From positions 45,954,141 through 46,018,140 of the forward strand of contig OY776129.1 of NCBI GenBank assembly GCA_963675135.1: a DNA stretch of 64,000 bases, in the 5' to 3' direction. A program made the position numbers and the translations under genes. Shown piece by piece: positions 37,532 through 49,716 of the stretch. Origin of the DNA: Galeopsis tetrahit. Lineage: Eukaryota; Streptophyta; Magnoliopsida; Lamiales; Lamiaceae. The number at the start of each line of letters is the position of its first letter. Within the stretch, counting starts at the first letter, position 1. Below the pieces are notes generated by a model. It ran no database searches and was not told the origin of the DNA. It saw only the letters and a list, made by a program, of their open reading frames with translations.

Positions 37532-38620
37532 ATCCGTTGAGCCCAAATCATCAAAGCCCGCCCAAGTCATTTTATGCTTCGTAGATTATGTTATTAATGC
37601 TTCATAAACTATATAGCCTCACCTTCATTAACTTGCATCTTTCCCACAATAAAATTGACCTTCATTGTCTCACACTAAATTAAATTTAAAGGGGGAACTC
37701 ATGTATTTCTAATGTATAAATTAGAGAGCAATAGCTAATCAGGTAGGAGTATATGATTTTTCATTTCTAATATATAAATTATTATGGTAACAACATACAT
37801 GATCCTCATGTCAGCATTAGAGTACTATAAAATAAAATGAAATACTTATTAAAATATGTAATTAGAATAGATACTCTCTTATAAGATCGTTTTGCTTGAG
37901 ACAATTAAAATTAATTAACTAAAATGAAAGTTTTTGAATTAAAAAAAGAAAAAGAAGGAAAAAGTCAGAAAGTCGTGGTTATCTCCGCATCTTAAGTCGC
38001 CAGTTGATAAAATAGCGCTTTATGCCAACAACAAAATGAAATCACAGCCCTGCCCCTGCCTTTCGAATCTCGTCCATATATATATATATATAGTCGCTAA
38101 TTGCTCAGCTCTGTAACCCTAGCCGCAAAGCTCAGATTCAATTTTTTCTTCTTCTTTTGAGTTGCGTTTTAGGAGTCCTCTTTGAAGATTTCCGTTTGAT
38201 TTTTCTTTACTAGTTTTATGCACCAATCTGCCCTTCGCAGGTATGAGTAATAATCTGTGAAGAAATAACGAGATTAGGTTACTCAGGTGCTATAAAGATC
38301 TATTCTGGGTGAAACGTTTATTTTGGATTTTGTTTTCGTAATTCAAATTCTTGTTCGTTTTGCCGAAGACATTCAAATTGATTTGCTTTTTTTCGTTGTT
38401 GCGCAGAGAAAAATGATGAGAATCTCGTAATCCGAATTCCAATGTGGAAACACGTATTATTATGGTCTTCAAAGTTCTCTGATTGCTTTGCTGCTAATTC
38501 TTCCTCCTTTGGTTTTTCAAGAGTTTTGACTTATTGTTCTTAATTAGCTAAAGTTCTTAATTAGCTAAATTTGTGTCTCCTCTTGTTTGCAACGGTATTT
38601 CCAATAAATTTTCTCGCTCA
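37532..38620 (+). promoter_or_regulatory. Promoter and possible first exons of an unknown transcript
   Basis: A TATATATATATATATA tract at 38072-38090 is followed by CTGTAACCCTAGCCGC (38113-38128), with a telo-box-like AACCCTA, then a pyrimidine-rich leader. A donor candidate CAG|GTATGAG occurs at 38241 and an acceptor TTGCGCAG at 38400-38407. This is how a housekeeping-gene promoter and spliced 5' leader look. Only a short frame (ATG at 38442, about 33 codons) follows and no recognisable product. It could be a relic or a 5' fragment of a gene copy. Confidence 0.3.
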
Positions 38621-38685
38621 GATGATACTGGACAAGTTATGTTCCAAAATAGAGGCCATTGTTTTGATCTCATTTTAAAATAAAT

Positions 38686-38940
38686 CCCAAACGATCAATT
38701 ATAAACAAAGCATAATTTCTTCATTCTTTTGATTCTTTTGATCTGATCCGATCCCAAACGATCAATTATAAACAAAAAGCATAGTTTCTTCATTCTTTTT
38801 ATCTGAATTCTTCATTCTTTTGATTCTTTTGATCTGATCCGATCCCAAACGATCAATTATAAACAAAAAGCATAGTTTCTTCATTCTTTTTATCTGAAAG
38901 CATAATTTCTTCATTCTTTTGATCTGATCCGATTTGATGC
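38686..38940. repeat. Imperfect tandem repeat
   Basis: Three copies of a block containing CCCAAACGATCAATTATAAAC, AAGCATA(A/G)TTTCTTCATTC and TTTTGATCTGATCCGATC, with variable spacing of about 70-85 bp. Non-coding. Confidence 0.75.
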
Positions 38941-40406
38941 TATGTGGAGATGCGACTCATTCCAGATTTTTAGTGGAGGATGATATAAGTCCAGATTTTT
39001 AGTGTGGATGATGATATAAGATAAATGAGGGGTATTCTAGGTGCAAATTTGAAAATAAAATAATGTTTGAGATTATTAATTTTATGGTGCATTTCCATAG
39101 TGTGCAAGTAATTTTGGGATGTCTAAATAGGGTTAGTTATTCACAATTAAGTGAATCAAATAATTCATTAAAATGTAATAACAATTAATTAAATAGTTTC
39201 AATAAAATAGACACAAGTCTATTTCACTATTCAATAATTTTTTTAATCCACCATTCAATAAAATTAAAATTAATCAGTCAAATTCATTAATTAATTACTC
39301 ACAAGTTAAGTGAATCAAACAATTCATTAAAATTAATAAGTTACTAAGTATTTTAAAAAATAACTCATTTACATCCCAAATTGTTTTTAATAATTAAATT
39401 TAAAACTTCTCTCACAAAATTTAATCCATTACAATAGTATATTTAAAAATAGTTATCATGATCTTTAAAAACTATACAAGTAATTAAAAGTAGATAAATT
39501 GTTTAAATGATACAAAAAATAGATAAATTGAAGCCAACACAAAAATTACAGTAGTATTGGTCATCATAGTTAAGAACTTTCATTATTGAAAAAACAATTG
39601 TTTAAATGAAATCAAACAAACACCAAGTTAATATGAAAGGCTTATCACAAATGTCTTGTAAAAAGTCTCTAAAAAGGACTTTAGAAACAAATTTTCCAGA
39701 ATCTAAACAACAAATAAACTCAAAAAAAATTGTGAAGGTCCAAATTTTTCCAGAATCCAAAAAAAAAAAAAAATCTATTGTCATCATCAACGTCTTTCCT
39801 ACCCTGCATGAATCAGAATCAATGTGGAATCAAGATTAATTACAATGTCAAGATTAAGACTTGAAATATACGGTAACGCAGTGATGGACCCAGGAATTTT
39901 AATTTGTGGGTACAATAAATAATCTTTAAAATTTTATTTAATGTTTAAAGCCTTACTAATTGGTTTACATAGTTGACTTCCTATGTTACTTTGGCTATTC
40001 GAAAATAAGTGCAAACCCGACTAAAGGGATATACAAACATACAAGTGAAATTAAATAAAAATATAAGACACATATTATAAGACAATGTCAGAAAGTAGAA
40101 ATTCATAAAGCTAATAGTTAAAAAAAAAAAATTCTATGGGGCCATGTCCATACAGAGCGCAAAGTTCTGGCTTTAAACGGGACCCCCACAAGTGGGCGGT
40201 GAGATTGGTCCCTCAGGATTAGTCGGTCCTTGGACCGGATACCCGAGACTTCAAAAAAAATAGTAGATAAGTTGACAATTAAGTAAAAATATACTTAAAT
40301 TATATTTGACTCACACAAATTTCTTTATAAGAATAATATAACCTCTCAGTCCAAATTCATTATGTCAATTATTCGACCACGAATTTTAATAAATATCAAT
40401 GGGTTG
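38941..40406. other. Intergenic with retroposon-like tail
   Basis: AT-rich and without a gene. A distinct conserved-looking block at 40168-40262 (GGGACCCCCACAAGTGGGCG, then GAGATTGGTCCCTCAGG and GGACCGGATACCCGAG) ends in a run of eight A. It resembles the 3' end of a SINE or other retroposon, but its body was not recognised. Confidence 0.4.
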
Positions 40407-40627
40407 GTCTGCTATGCACTCGAGTGCATGTTGTGCACCCTAGTTCATGTTGCACTTTTCAGTTACTTACTTACACTTTTTGGTAAATGATGTTGCACTT
40501 TTTAATTATTAAACTGTATAAGTAATAATTGAAAAGTGCAAAACCATTTACCAAAAAGTGTAAGTCAGTAAACTGAAAAATGCACATGGACTAGGGTGCA
40601 CAGCATGCACTCGAGTGCATACTAGAC
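40407..40627. repeat. 221-bp near-perfect foldback (hairpin MITE)
   Basis: The two arms of about 100 bases are reverse complements with few mismatches: TATGCACTCGAGTGCATG... TGTGCACCCTAGT... TTACACTTTTTGGTAAATG at the left, and the same read inward from the right. The centre is ATTATTAAACTGTATAAGTAATAAT. Each end contains the palindrome TGCACTCGAGTGCA. No clear target duplication was found. A transcript across it would form a long hairpin. Confidence 0.85.
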
Positions 40628-41149
40628 TTTACCATTATCAATTAATTTTATATATAAAATAAATATGTTGAGGGTATGATTGATTGTTGTGAAATTTACT
40701 TATAAATAGAGTGTATTTATATAAATAATATTATTTTTAAAAGAAAAGTAAGAATAATAATATTATCTATAATTATAATTATATTTTTTATTTATATTTA
40801 CACAAATAGTAATAAGTATATAAATAAAGCCCAATTAATTGGCCCAATAGAGAATTTGAGTTTTTGTTAGAATGAACACTAGCATGCGTATGGGATATAT
40901 ACTAGGGCGCGGCTAAAGGCACCCGGCGATCCTATGAGTACACCCAGATAAGTTTTTTTTTTTGTGAAAAGGATGCAGCGAAATTACGTTTTTACCCCTC
41001 CTGTATATTTAAAAAAAAATTCCCGGATGAGTACACCCACCCACCCATTCTACTCCATCACCACCACCACAACTCCACCACCACCACCACCACCACCACC
41101 AAACAAAAAAAATTCCAAAATTGCAACAAAAATTAACACAAAACACCAA

Positions 41150-41530
41150 CTTTTCGAAAAAATTTCTAAAACAAACATGTTCGAAATTTTTACCAAAACA
41201 AACTCAACATGTTCGAAAAAAATTTCAAAACAAACTCAATATGTTCGAAAAAAATTCCAAAACAACTCAAATTTGTTCGAAAAAAAAGATGAACTTCTTG
41301 TTCGAAATTTTTTCCAAAACAAACTCAAGTTGTTCGAAATTGTTTCCAAAACAAACTCAAGTTGTTCGAAATTGTTTCCAAAACAAACACAATATGCTTG
41401 AAAATTTTTTCAAAACAACTTAAATTTGTCCGAAAAAAAAAATCGAACATGTTGTTCGAAATTGTTTCCAAAACAAACTCAAGTTGTTCGAATTTTTTTC
41501 CAAAACAAACGCACTATGTTCGAAAATAAT
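41150..41530. repeat. TTCGAA minisatellite inside the MULE
   Basis: About ten degenerate copies of a 30-36-base unit of the form TTGTTCGAAATTGTTTCCAA followed by AACAAACTCAAG. Two adjacent copies near 41300-41390 are almost identical. Confidence 0.75.
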
Positions 41531-41629
41531 TCTCAAACTTCAAAAAAAATCCTAATTTTTTTTCCAGAAAACCCTAATTTTTCAAACCTAAACTTACCTG
41601 TTAGCGGCGGCGGCGAGGGGAGAGCACTA

Positions 41630-41920
41630 CGGCCGCGGCGAAGGGGAGGAGGGGGTGGGCGGCGGCCGCAACGAAGGGGAGGAGGGAGGGCGGCGGCCGC
41701 ATCTGTGGGGAGAAGGGAGGGCGGCCGCGACGAAGGGGAGGAGGGGGTGGGCGGCGGCCGCGTATGTGGGGAGAAGGGAGGGCGGCCGCGGCGAAGGGGA
41801 GGAGGGCGGCGGCCGCGGCGAAGGGGAGAAGGGAGGGCGGCGGCCGCGACTGTGGGGAGGATGGGGGCGGCCGCGAACGAGGTTGCAGGGGAGGGCGGCC
41901 GCGAACGAGGTTGTAGGGAA
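41630..41920. repeat. GC-rich array with clustered NotI sites
   Basis: Imperfect repeats of GGCGGCCGC plus a GAAGGGGAGGAGGG or TGTGGGGAGAAGGG spacer. GCGGCCGC occurs at least eight times in about 290 bp, against a surrounding genome that is strongly AT-rich. Confidence 0.8.
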
Positions 41921-42348
41921 GGGCGGCGCGACGGGAGGGCAGCGCGACGGGGAGGGCGGCGTTGGCGGAGTGGGTGCCGCCGTGCCGGCGAAGCAGCGTA
42001 AGAATTGTGGAGTGGGTGTCTCAATTGTTGAGAAAGAGAGAGGATGAGAAAGGGAGAGGAAGAGGAAGGTTTTATTTGAAGAGGGCATTTTTGGTTTTTC
42101 CAGGTGGGTGTCCTCATCCGATTGGCGTGTGTCCTCATCTCCTGGGTGTACTCATAGGATCGCCGGGTGCCTTTAGCCGCGCCCTATATACTATTAGATG
42201 ATTTTTTTCAATTTTGGGGGTACAATACCGTGTAGGTCCGCCTCAGCGGGAACGAAGACAATTTTTTTCGACACCAGACAGTGGGACGTTGGGCCCAGTA
42301 CGTGGGTCATTGTCCCACTATTTTTAAAAATCTTTACTATATATATAT

Positions 42349-43074
42349 TGATGCGGCCTAAAAATGTCACCCAATAAGGAGTCGACACGTGTATGAATGA
42401 TAAGGTTGAGAAGAAAGGATTAAGCCATCTAGTGTTCTCTGGATAAAAAGTCTTCTCTGGAGGTCCCCCTGGAGGGAGCTCCGCCCGGAGATGAATATCA
42501 GAATCAAACAGTTTTAACATAAGATCGTGGGTCGTAAATATAGGGGATTCCCGCTATCTTTGCTCAAGACTTGATAAAGGGAAGACCTTATTCTCCTTTA
42601 TTTTAGGAGAATAGGTCCACTAAGGGATAAGGCTGCCGAGCCTTCAGGGAGTGGAGAGAAAGGAGGACTAGATCTCCTCAGTAGGGCCGAGTCTCACGGG
42701 CAGCTCCGAAATAAGAGGAAGGCTTGACTTCCTCTTCAGAGGATATCTCTATAAATAGGTAATTTTGAAGATATTTCCAGGTTAGACACATATACGCTAA
42801 AACTTTACTATACTGAATAAAAACGCCTTTCTGAGATTCTTTGAGAACTGATTTAAGATATCAAGGATCTTGAGATCCTTGGGAGATTTGATAAGCCCTA
42901 TACTGACTTAGGCATCGGAGTGTCCACACCGGACTCCCCTCCGGTGTGTTCTTTGCAGGTCAGCTCGAAGATTTCAAGTGAAGGTAGCCTACTCGGAACG
43001 ATTATACGCGTTTGAGGAGAAGGACATCTAATTCAGAGGATACCCAATCCTCTTGTGCAAATTTTGGCACATCA
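42349..43074 (+). repeat. 5' LTR of the Gypsy element
   Basis: 726 bp, TGATGCGGCC ... GGCACATCA. TATA box TATAAATA at 42750-42757. Confidence 0.95.
42750..42757 (+). promoter_or_regulatory. TATA box in the Gypsy 5' LTR
   Basis: TATAAATA in the context CTCTATAAATAGG; the identical site is at 54137-54144 in the 3' LTR. It is the likely promoter for the genomic RNA. Confidence 0.7.
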
Positions 43075-43076
43075 AC

Positions 43077-43093
43077 TGGCGCCGTCTGTGGGA
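43077..43093 (+). other. Primer binding site of the Gypsy element
   Basis: TGGCGCCGTCTGTGGGA, two bases after the LTR. This form is usual for Tat-type elements and primes minus-strand synthesis from a host tRNA. Confidence 0.85.
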
Positions 43094-43137
43094 AAGAGTT
43101 GAAAGATTTTCTCACGAGTTTCTACCTATCCAAGCAA

Positions 43138-46100
43138 ATGGGTGGCGGAAATAAAACTTCTGTTTCTGGGAAGAAGAATCTTCCAACAGAAAATTCCCCT
43201 TTGCCAACTGATCCTCCACCAAGGGGAGGCCGGGGAAAAGATCCAATCCACGCACCTTCTGGATCGAATCAACCATTATCACCTACTCCAGCCTTGAATG
43301 ACGAAAGTCATCCCCTACCGGTCGGAGAAGGAAGAGCAGGGAATCTGGAGGCCCCCGAGTCCCAAACCGCAGATCCTCAACAAAGGGACACTCTAGACTC
43401 AGGGCCGCTCCTGATCTCTCCCGATCAATTGAACGCTCTCATCAAGCAAGCCGTAGAGAAAGCCTTTGCTGACCAAAGGAATCGGATTCCCAGAGCTGCA
43501 CCGGGAGATCTAGAGGCACCTGCCCCAAGACCCCAAGACGAAGCACCTGGAGCCTCCCAAGTGTTGTCTAAGGAGATGGGGATGCGGGCGGAAGAGGATG
43601 ATAAGGTGCCCTCCCGAGCGGAGAGAAGCGTTCCCCTACGGGGTACAAGAAGGAATGCAGATCTTGCACCCCGAGGGACAGAACCCCTTGAGACAGAAGA
43701 AAGTACAGATGATACCTACGGAGGGCCTGTCAGCGATCAACTACTGGCCCTACAGAAAGAGATGCGCGATATGAGGAAGCAGATGAGCAACCGAACCAGT
43801 AGATCCGCTCACGCCTCTGGATGTCAGTTCTCCCCTAATATATTACAGGATGAACTACCATTCAATTTCAAGCCCCTTAATTTTGAATATGATGGTACGG
43901 CATATCCGTACGAACACCTAGTAAGGTTCGAGAATGCTGCATTGCTACACCGCTATGGAGAGGGAATAAAGTGTAGAGTATTCCTAACTACCCTAGCAAA
44001 AGCTGCACAGCAATGGTTTACCCAGTTGGAACCTAACACAATCCGATCCTGGGAAGAATTTAGTGAGCTCTTCCTTCATCAATTTGCCAGTGCCCGGAGA
44101 CAGCCGAGGGCCACTTTGACCCTCTTTAATTTGAGACAAGGAGAGGGCGAGAGCTTAAGAGCTTTCCTCCGGAGATTCAATCAAGCAGCTCTGGAGGTCC
44201 CTACAGCCTCTCCGGAGGTGAAAATCAACGCTCTTACCAATGGGTTGCGTGATGGAGACTTTTTCTCCTCTTTAGCTAAGAAGCCGGTTAAGAACTTTGA
44301 TGAATTGCTGCATAGGGCAGAGAAGTACCTCACTCTGGAGGAGGTCCGGAAAGCAAAGAGGTTGGAGGTTAGGCCGCAAGATCGAGAGAGGAGAAGGGAA
44401 AGGGAAGGCCCCTCCAGGCGATTCAGTCTAGAGGTCCCTCGAACCTCCGGAGCAGCAAGAGACAGCAACCCCTCCGGAGGTCCCCGGTCTGGCCCTCGGG
44501 GGAGGTTTGAGAAATACACACCCTTGAGAATGGAGCCCGCTGAAGTATTGGAGGTAGCAGGAGACCATCCAGACTTGAAGTTTCCATATTCCAGGAATCG
44601 AGGACCTCAGAAGCCCAAGTCTGATCGATTCTGCCGATTTCACAATGAGTATGGACATGATACGAATCAGTGTTACCATTTGAAAGATGAGATCGAGAGG
44701 ATGATTCAGGCGGGTCATCTAAAAGAATTCATATTTAGAGACAGGCAGGGCCCTCGGGGGCAGAAACGAAAAGAACTGGAAAGAAAACCAGAGGAGAAGG
44801 AAACCAGGGAGGCGGTCGAGGATATGCCCCCTCCACCACCAAAGAGAGGAGTAATCCATATGATTGTGGGAGGGCCAGCAGATGGAGATTCCTTCCGGAA
44901 GAGAAAGCAGAACGTCCGAGCCCTAAAAACAGAGCAAGGAAGCCAGTTAAGAGAAGTGGGACGTATGACGGAAACGCCCAATATCCGATTTGGGCCGGAG
45001 GATATGAAAGGAGTCAAGGAAGATCACAATGATGCTCTGGTAATCACCACCGACATAGCTGGATTCGATGTTGCCCGAATCTTCGTAGATACGGGGAGCT
45101 CGGCTGACATTATGTTTTTTGGATGCTTCAAGAGGATGGAGCTGAGTGTAAAGCTACGTCCTGTAGATACCTCCCTGTATGGTTTCTCCGGAGGAGCCAT
45201 CCAACCTTTGGGATCAGTAATGTTGCAGGTAGGGTTGGGAGACGCCCCAGCTCGGAAGGTCCACTTGGTAGAGTTCCTTATTGTAGACATCCCTTCCTCA
45301 TACAATGTCGTGATGGGACGACCCAGCCTGAACCTCTTTCAAGCAATCATCTCCACATTTCATATGAAAATGAAATTCCCTACAGCCGCCGGGGTGGGAG
45401 AAGTAAGAGGAGACCAATACCAAGCACAGAAGTGCTATGCAGAGTCTGTGAAGATGGCGGACAGAGCCCTGACTAAGGGCCTGGAGCGGACAAGAGGAGA
45501 TGACCCTGAGGTCAAAAGGAAGAAAGTCGAGGGAGCGATACCTGAACAAGTGAATGTTAAAACAGATGAAGAACTGATGAGCGTGGAGCTCTTCCCAGGG
45601 AAACTTGGTTTTGTCACTAAGATAGGCACCCAACTGGGACCTGAACTCACAGAGAAGGTAATACTTACATTACGTCGAAATTCCGATATATTTGCATTTT
45701 CTCCAGCTGACATGACAGGAATCCCTCCGGAGATAGCAATACACTGCCTTAATGTCGATCCAAAGGCAAGACCCGTGAAACAGAAACTACGAAATTTTGG
45801 AATTGAGAAGAACAACATTGTGAAAGAAGAAGTCGAGAAGCTATTGAAAGCAGGGCATGTGGTGGAAGTCCAATTCCCAGAATGGCTCTCCAATGCCGTG
45901 CTAGTGCCAAAAGGGGGAGGAAAGTGGAGAATGTGCATCGATTTCAGGGACCTCAACAAGGCATGTCCCAAGGATCACTATCCGCTGCCAAGGATAGACC
46001 AGTTAGTGGATGCAACTTCAGGCTTCGAGCTGCTGAGCATGATGGATGCATACCAAGGATACCACCAGATCCAACTGAACCCTGCAGATGTCTCCAAAGT

Positions 46101-49100
46101 GTGCTTTATAGCAGCCTGCGGAACGTTCGGATATGTTCGGATGCCGTTTGGATTAATCAATGCCGGAGCAACGTATCAAAGGATGGTCGATGCTGTCTTT
46201 CGAAGACAGCTGGGAAGGAACATGGAGATATATGTAGATGATATGCTAGCTAAGAGTGTGAAAGCAGATCAACATGTGGAAGATCTGGAAGAAATTTTCC
46301 AAGTAATTCGAGAGAATGGCATCAAGTTGAACCCAGCCAAATGCTCTTTTGGAGTAAAATCAGGGAAGTTCCTCGGATATATGGTCACTCAAAGAGGTAT
46401 AGAAGTTAATCCAGCCAAGGTGAAAGCTGTACTAGACATGCGGCCACCCAGAAATATAAAGGAGCTCCAGACACTCAATGGGAGGATTACAGCATTGAGC
46501 AGATTCATAGCCAGATCTGCTGAAAAGAGTCATCCCTTCTTTAAAATTCTTAAGAAAGGGACCAAGTTTGAATGGAGCGAAACATGCCAAAAAGCCTTTG
46601 AAGACTTGAAGCACCATTTGTCTCAGTTGCCGAAGCTGACGAAACCTTCTCCAGGGGATACCCTCATTTTGTATCTCTCTGTAGGAGAATTCTCGTTAAG
46701 TACTGCCCTAGTCAAAGAAGAGGGATCTCTGCAGCACCCTATTTATTATGTCAGTAAGGTCATTCAAGGGGCCGAAAATCGATACTCAGAAATTGAGAAG
46801 GCTGCTCTGGCCGTGGTAGTTACAGCGCGAAGGCTGCGCCCATATTTCCTTTCTTACAAAATACTAGTCCGCACTAATTACTTGTTGAAATAGGTTATAG
46901 GGCGAGCAGACCTCTCCGGAAGGATGGTGAAATGGGCCATCGAGCTTCAAGAATATGACGTGGATTTCGAGCCTCGGAAGGCTATAAAAGCCCAAGATTT
47001 GTCAGATTTCATCCAAGAGTCGACCAAACCAGAGGAAGTCGAAGGATGGAAGGTGTATGTAGATGGCTCAGTGACCCTGAGCGGATGTGGAGCAGGGATT
47101 GTGTTAATAGGCCCTCGAGGAGAAGACCTACAATTCGCAGTGAGGTTTCAATTCATGACCTCAAACAACGGAGCAGAGTACGAAGCTTTGATCAGAGGAA
47201 TGGAGATGGCATTAGAATTGGGAGCTCCAAAGGTAACTCTATACTCAGACTCCCAATTAGTTGTTCAGCAGGTGAACGGTGAATACGTGGCCAAAGATAG
47301 CAGGATGGCTGCCTATCTGGAACGAGCCAAAGAGATGATAGGCAAGTTTCAAGAGTGCGAGGTAGTCCAGATACCTCGAGAAAAGAACATGCAGGCGGAT
47401 AGCCTCTCCAAACTCGCTAGCTCCACAGAGTTTGAGGGACGAGGGACAGTAACTTTAGTAGTTGTAGAAAGAGAGACTCTGGAGAACCCCATTGGTTCTA
47501 TTGAAGAGGAAGATGATTGGAGGAGGGCTATATGGACAGAACTCACCAAGGGGGCAGATGCCCCTACCACCAGAGAAACCCGAACCCTCCGGATTAGATA
47601 TTGTATTATCAGAGGGCACTTATATAAGAAGTCATTCACACACCCATATTTGAGGTGTATATCAATTCGAGAAGCTATGTATACACTCAAAGAGATCCAC
47701 GAAGGTGATGCAGCCAGTCATGAAGGATACAAGGCAGTGGTGAAGAAAGTTTTAAGGGCGGGATTATAATGGCCCTCCATGACAAAAGACGCTAGGGAAT
47801 TTGTGAGAAAATGTGTCAAATGTCAGAAAAATGGTCCATTGATAAGGACCCCTGCGGAAGAGATGGGAGCAATGCACTCTCCCTACCCCTTTGCTAAATG
47901 GGGAATCGACTTGGTAGGACCCTTCCCTCCGGCCTCTGGAGGGAGAAAATTCCTGATAGTGGCAGTGGACTATTTTAGCAAATGGGTGGAAGCTGCTCCC
48001 CTGGCTACAATAGATGAGGATAATGTGATTAAATTCCTAAGAAAGCAGATTTGTTGCAGATTTGGAGTACCCAGAATATTGGTCTCCGACAATGGAACCC
48101 AGTTTAACGGAGAAAATGTGCGAGGATGGTGCGCAAGACTGAACATAATACAGAGATTTACCTCTGTAGCTCATCCCCAAGCTAATGGACAAGTGGAGGT
48201 CACTAATCGAACGATAGTAGACGGTATTCGAACAAGGCTGGTGAAAATAGGAGGAGCATGGGTGAATGAGTTAGACAATGTGCTATGGTCATATAGAACT
48301 AGTCCGAAGACAGCAACTGGAGAGTCCCCATTTCAGCTGGTCTACGGAGCTACGGCGGTGCTACCTCCAGAGGCCGTGTTGCAATCACACCGAGTTGCCC
48401 AATTTGAAGAGTATCAGAATGAGAAATTGATGAGAGAGGCTCTAGACTTGATGGAAGAAGAAAGAGAGATAGTTAGGGTACGTGCTGAAAGATATAAAAG
48501 CAGAATTAAAGCTGCGTACGACCGAAGGGTGATCCCGAGGTCCTTCAGAGAGGGGGACCTGGTACTAAGAAGAGCGGATGCCCTGAAGAATACAGGAAAG
48601 CTGGAGCCTAACTGGGAGGGACCTTATAAAATTACACAGGTGCTGAAAGGAGGAGCATATAGACTAGGGGTGTCAAATGGGCCGGGCCGGGCCAGCCCGG
48701 TACCGGCCCACCGGGCCAATCACTTTTTCCAGGCCGGGCCAGGTCGGCCCGATTTTTTTCGGGCCTGAACATATAAGGCCCATCCTGGCCCTGGTCGGGC
48801 TGTCGGGCCATCGGGCCAAATTGGCCCATTCTATTTTTTTATTAAAAAAATTCAATAATTAATTTATTAAATTTAAGTTGTCCAATTTTTACAATGGGCC
48901 AACCCAACTAAAATAGGAGTAATAATATTCAGGCCCAATTTTAATTGTAAACCCTAAATAAAATACTTCACCTCTTCTTCACGCAATATGCATCAGAGAT
49001 TCGCGAATGTTCTGTGCAGATAAAGGTGGGCAGCGAATGTCCTGGGTGGTTCGTGACGCCGTGGAGCCGTTGGCGTTTGTTTTCTAAGAAGATTGGAAGT

Positions 49101-49716
49101 GGGGATTGCTTTCTTCTCTTTTCTTTTATGTGGAGGCATTTGCAGACCTGTGTGTAGTGTGTGTACTGTGTAGGGTTATCTTTTCTCATTTTCAATTTGG
49201 GCATTTGAGGTTGTGTGTAGAGTTTTCTTTTTTGTTTTCAATTTGGAGTTTGCAAATCAAGGTCACAGGTTCTCTCATTATTTCTTAATTTCTGCTATTA
49301 TTTCTCTCATTTGGAGTTTGCAAATCAATCTAAATAATTTGGAGTTTGCAAATCAATCTTATCCCACGCCTTAATTTCTGCTATTATTTCTCTCATTTAA
49401 ATAATTAGACTATTAGCTGCATAAATTAAAATTGTGTTAAAAAAAAAAAAAAAAAAAAACGGGCCGGCCCAAAAATCCGGGCCAAGCCCGGCCTGAGCCC
49501 GATCGGCCCGACGGGCCATTTGGGCCGGGCCAAATCGGCCCGATTTTTTTTGGGCCACTATAAATCAGGCCCAGCCTGGCCTGTTTGTCGGGTGGGCCGG
49601 GCCGGCCCATCCGACCGGGCTGATTTTGACACCCCTAATATAGACTGCAGAGTATGGAAGGGGTCGACATAGCCCGACCCTGGAACGTTTGCCATTTGAA
49701 GAGATTCTTTATTTGA
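43138..49716 (+). pseudogene. Gypsy gag-pol polyprotein, interrupted
   Basis: Start at ATG 43138 (MGGGNKTS); the frame is open to TAG 46891-46893 (1251 aa). Gag core at 43867-44220 with WFTQLEPNTIRSWEEF; a zinc-knuckle-like CRFHNEYGHDTNQC near 44631-44672; protease IFVDTGSSADIM at about 45079; reverse transcriptase from 45780 with the YVDDM box near 46230; RNase H to 46890. After the stop the same frame continues with the second RNase H (VYVDGSVTLSGCGAG at 47055, YSDSQLVV at 47244) to TAA 47767-47769. Integrase follows (WGIDLVGPF, VSDNGTQF and NGQVEVTNRT carrying the D, D and E). A hAT element (48665-49637) cuts its C-terminal region. After it the frame resumes with RPWNVCHLKRFF and ends at TGA 49714-49716. 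No full-length polyprotein can be made. Confidence 0.92.
48665..49637. mobile_element. Non-autonomous hAT element inside the Gypsy integrase
   Basis: 973 bp, flanked by ATATAGAC on both sides (48657-48664, 49638-49645). Ends TAGGGGTGTCAAA and its complement TTTTGACACCCCTA. Both subterminal regions are packed with GGGCCGGGCC-type motifs. AT-rich centre. Removing it and one target copy restores the integrase reading frame, which confirms the boundaries. Same family as the copy at 58194. Confidence 0.95.

Larger units (their letters stand above)
40905..42184. mobile_element. Modular MULE with perfect 42-bp TIRs
   Basis: 1280 bp flanked by the 9-bp duplication TATATACTA (40896-40904, 42185-42193). 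The terminal 42 bases (beginning GGGCGCGGCTAAAGGCACCC) at 40905-40946 match the complement of 42143-42184 exactly. Inside: a (CCA)n run encoding polyproline (41070-41100), a TTGTTCGAAA-type minisatellite (41150-41530), AAACCCTAATTTTT, and a GC-rich block (41600-42000). On the reverse strand the GC-rich frame meets the splice donor ACAG|GTAAGTTTAGG at about 41600. The long frames on both strands are low-complexity and are not called as genes. The perfect ends suggest recent movement. Confidence 0.92.

Noticed and set aside
41426..42138. Long open frames on both strands (up to about 200 aa)
   Set aside because: They are low-complexity Arg/Gly or Pro/Ser frames forced by GC-rich repeats inside a MULE; several frames are open at once, so openness is not evidence of coding.
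45024..45971. Reverse-strand frames of 93-178 aa inside the Gypsy pol
   Set aside because: Shadows of the forward gag-pol frame with no domain similarity, unlike the true antisense gene at 51093-53273.
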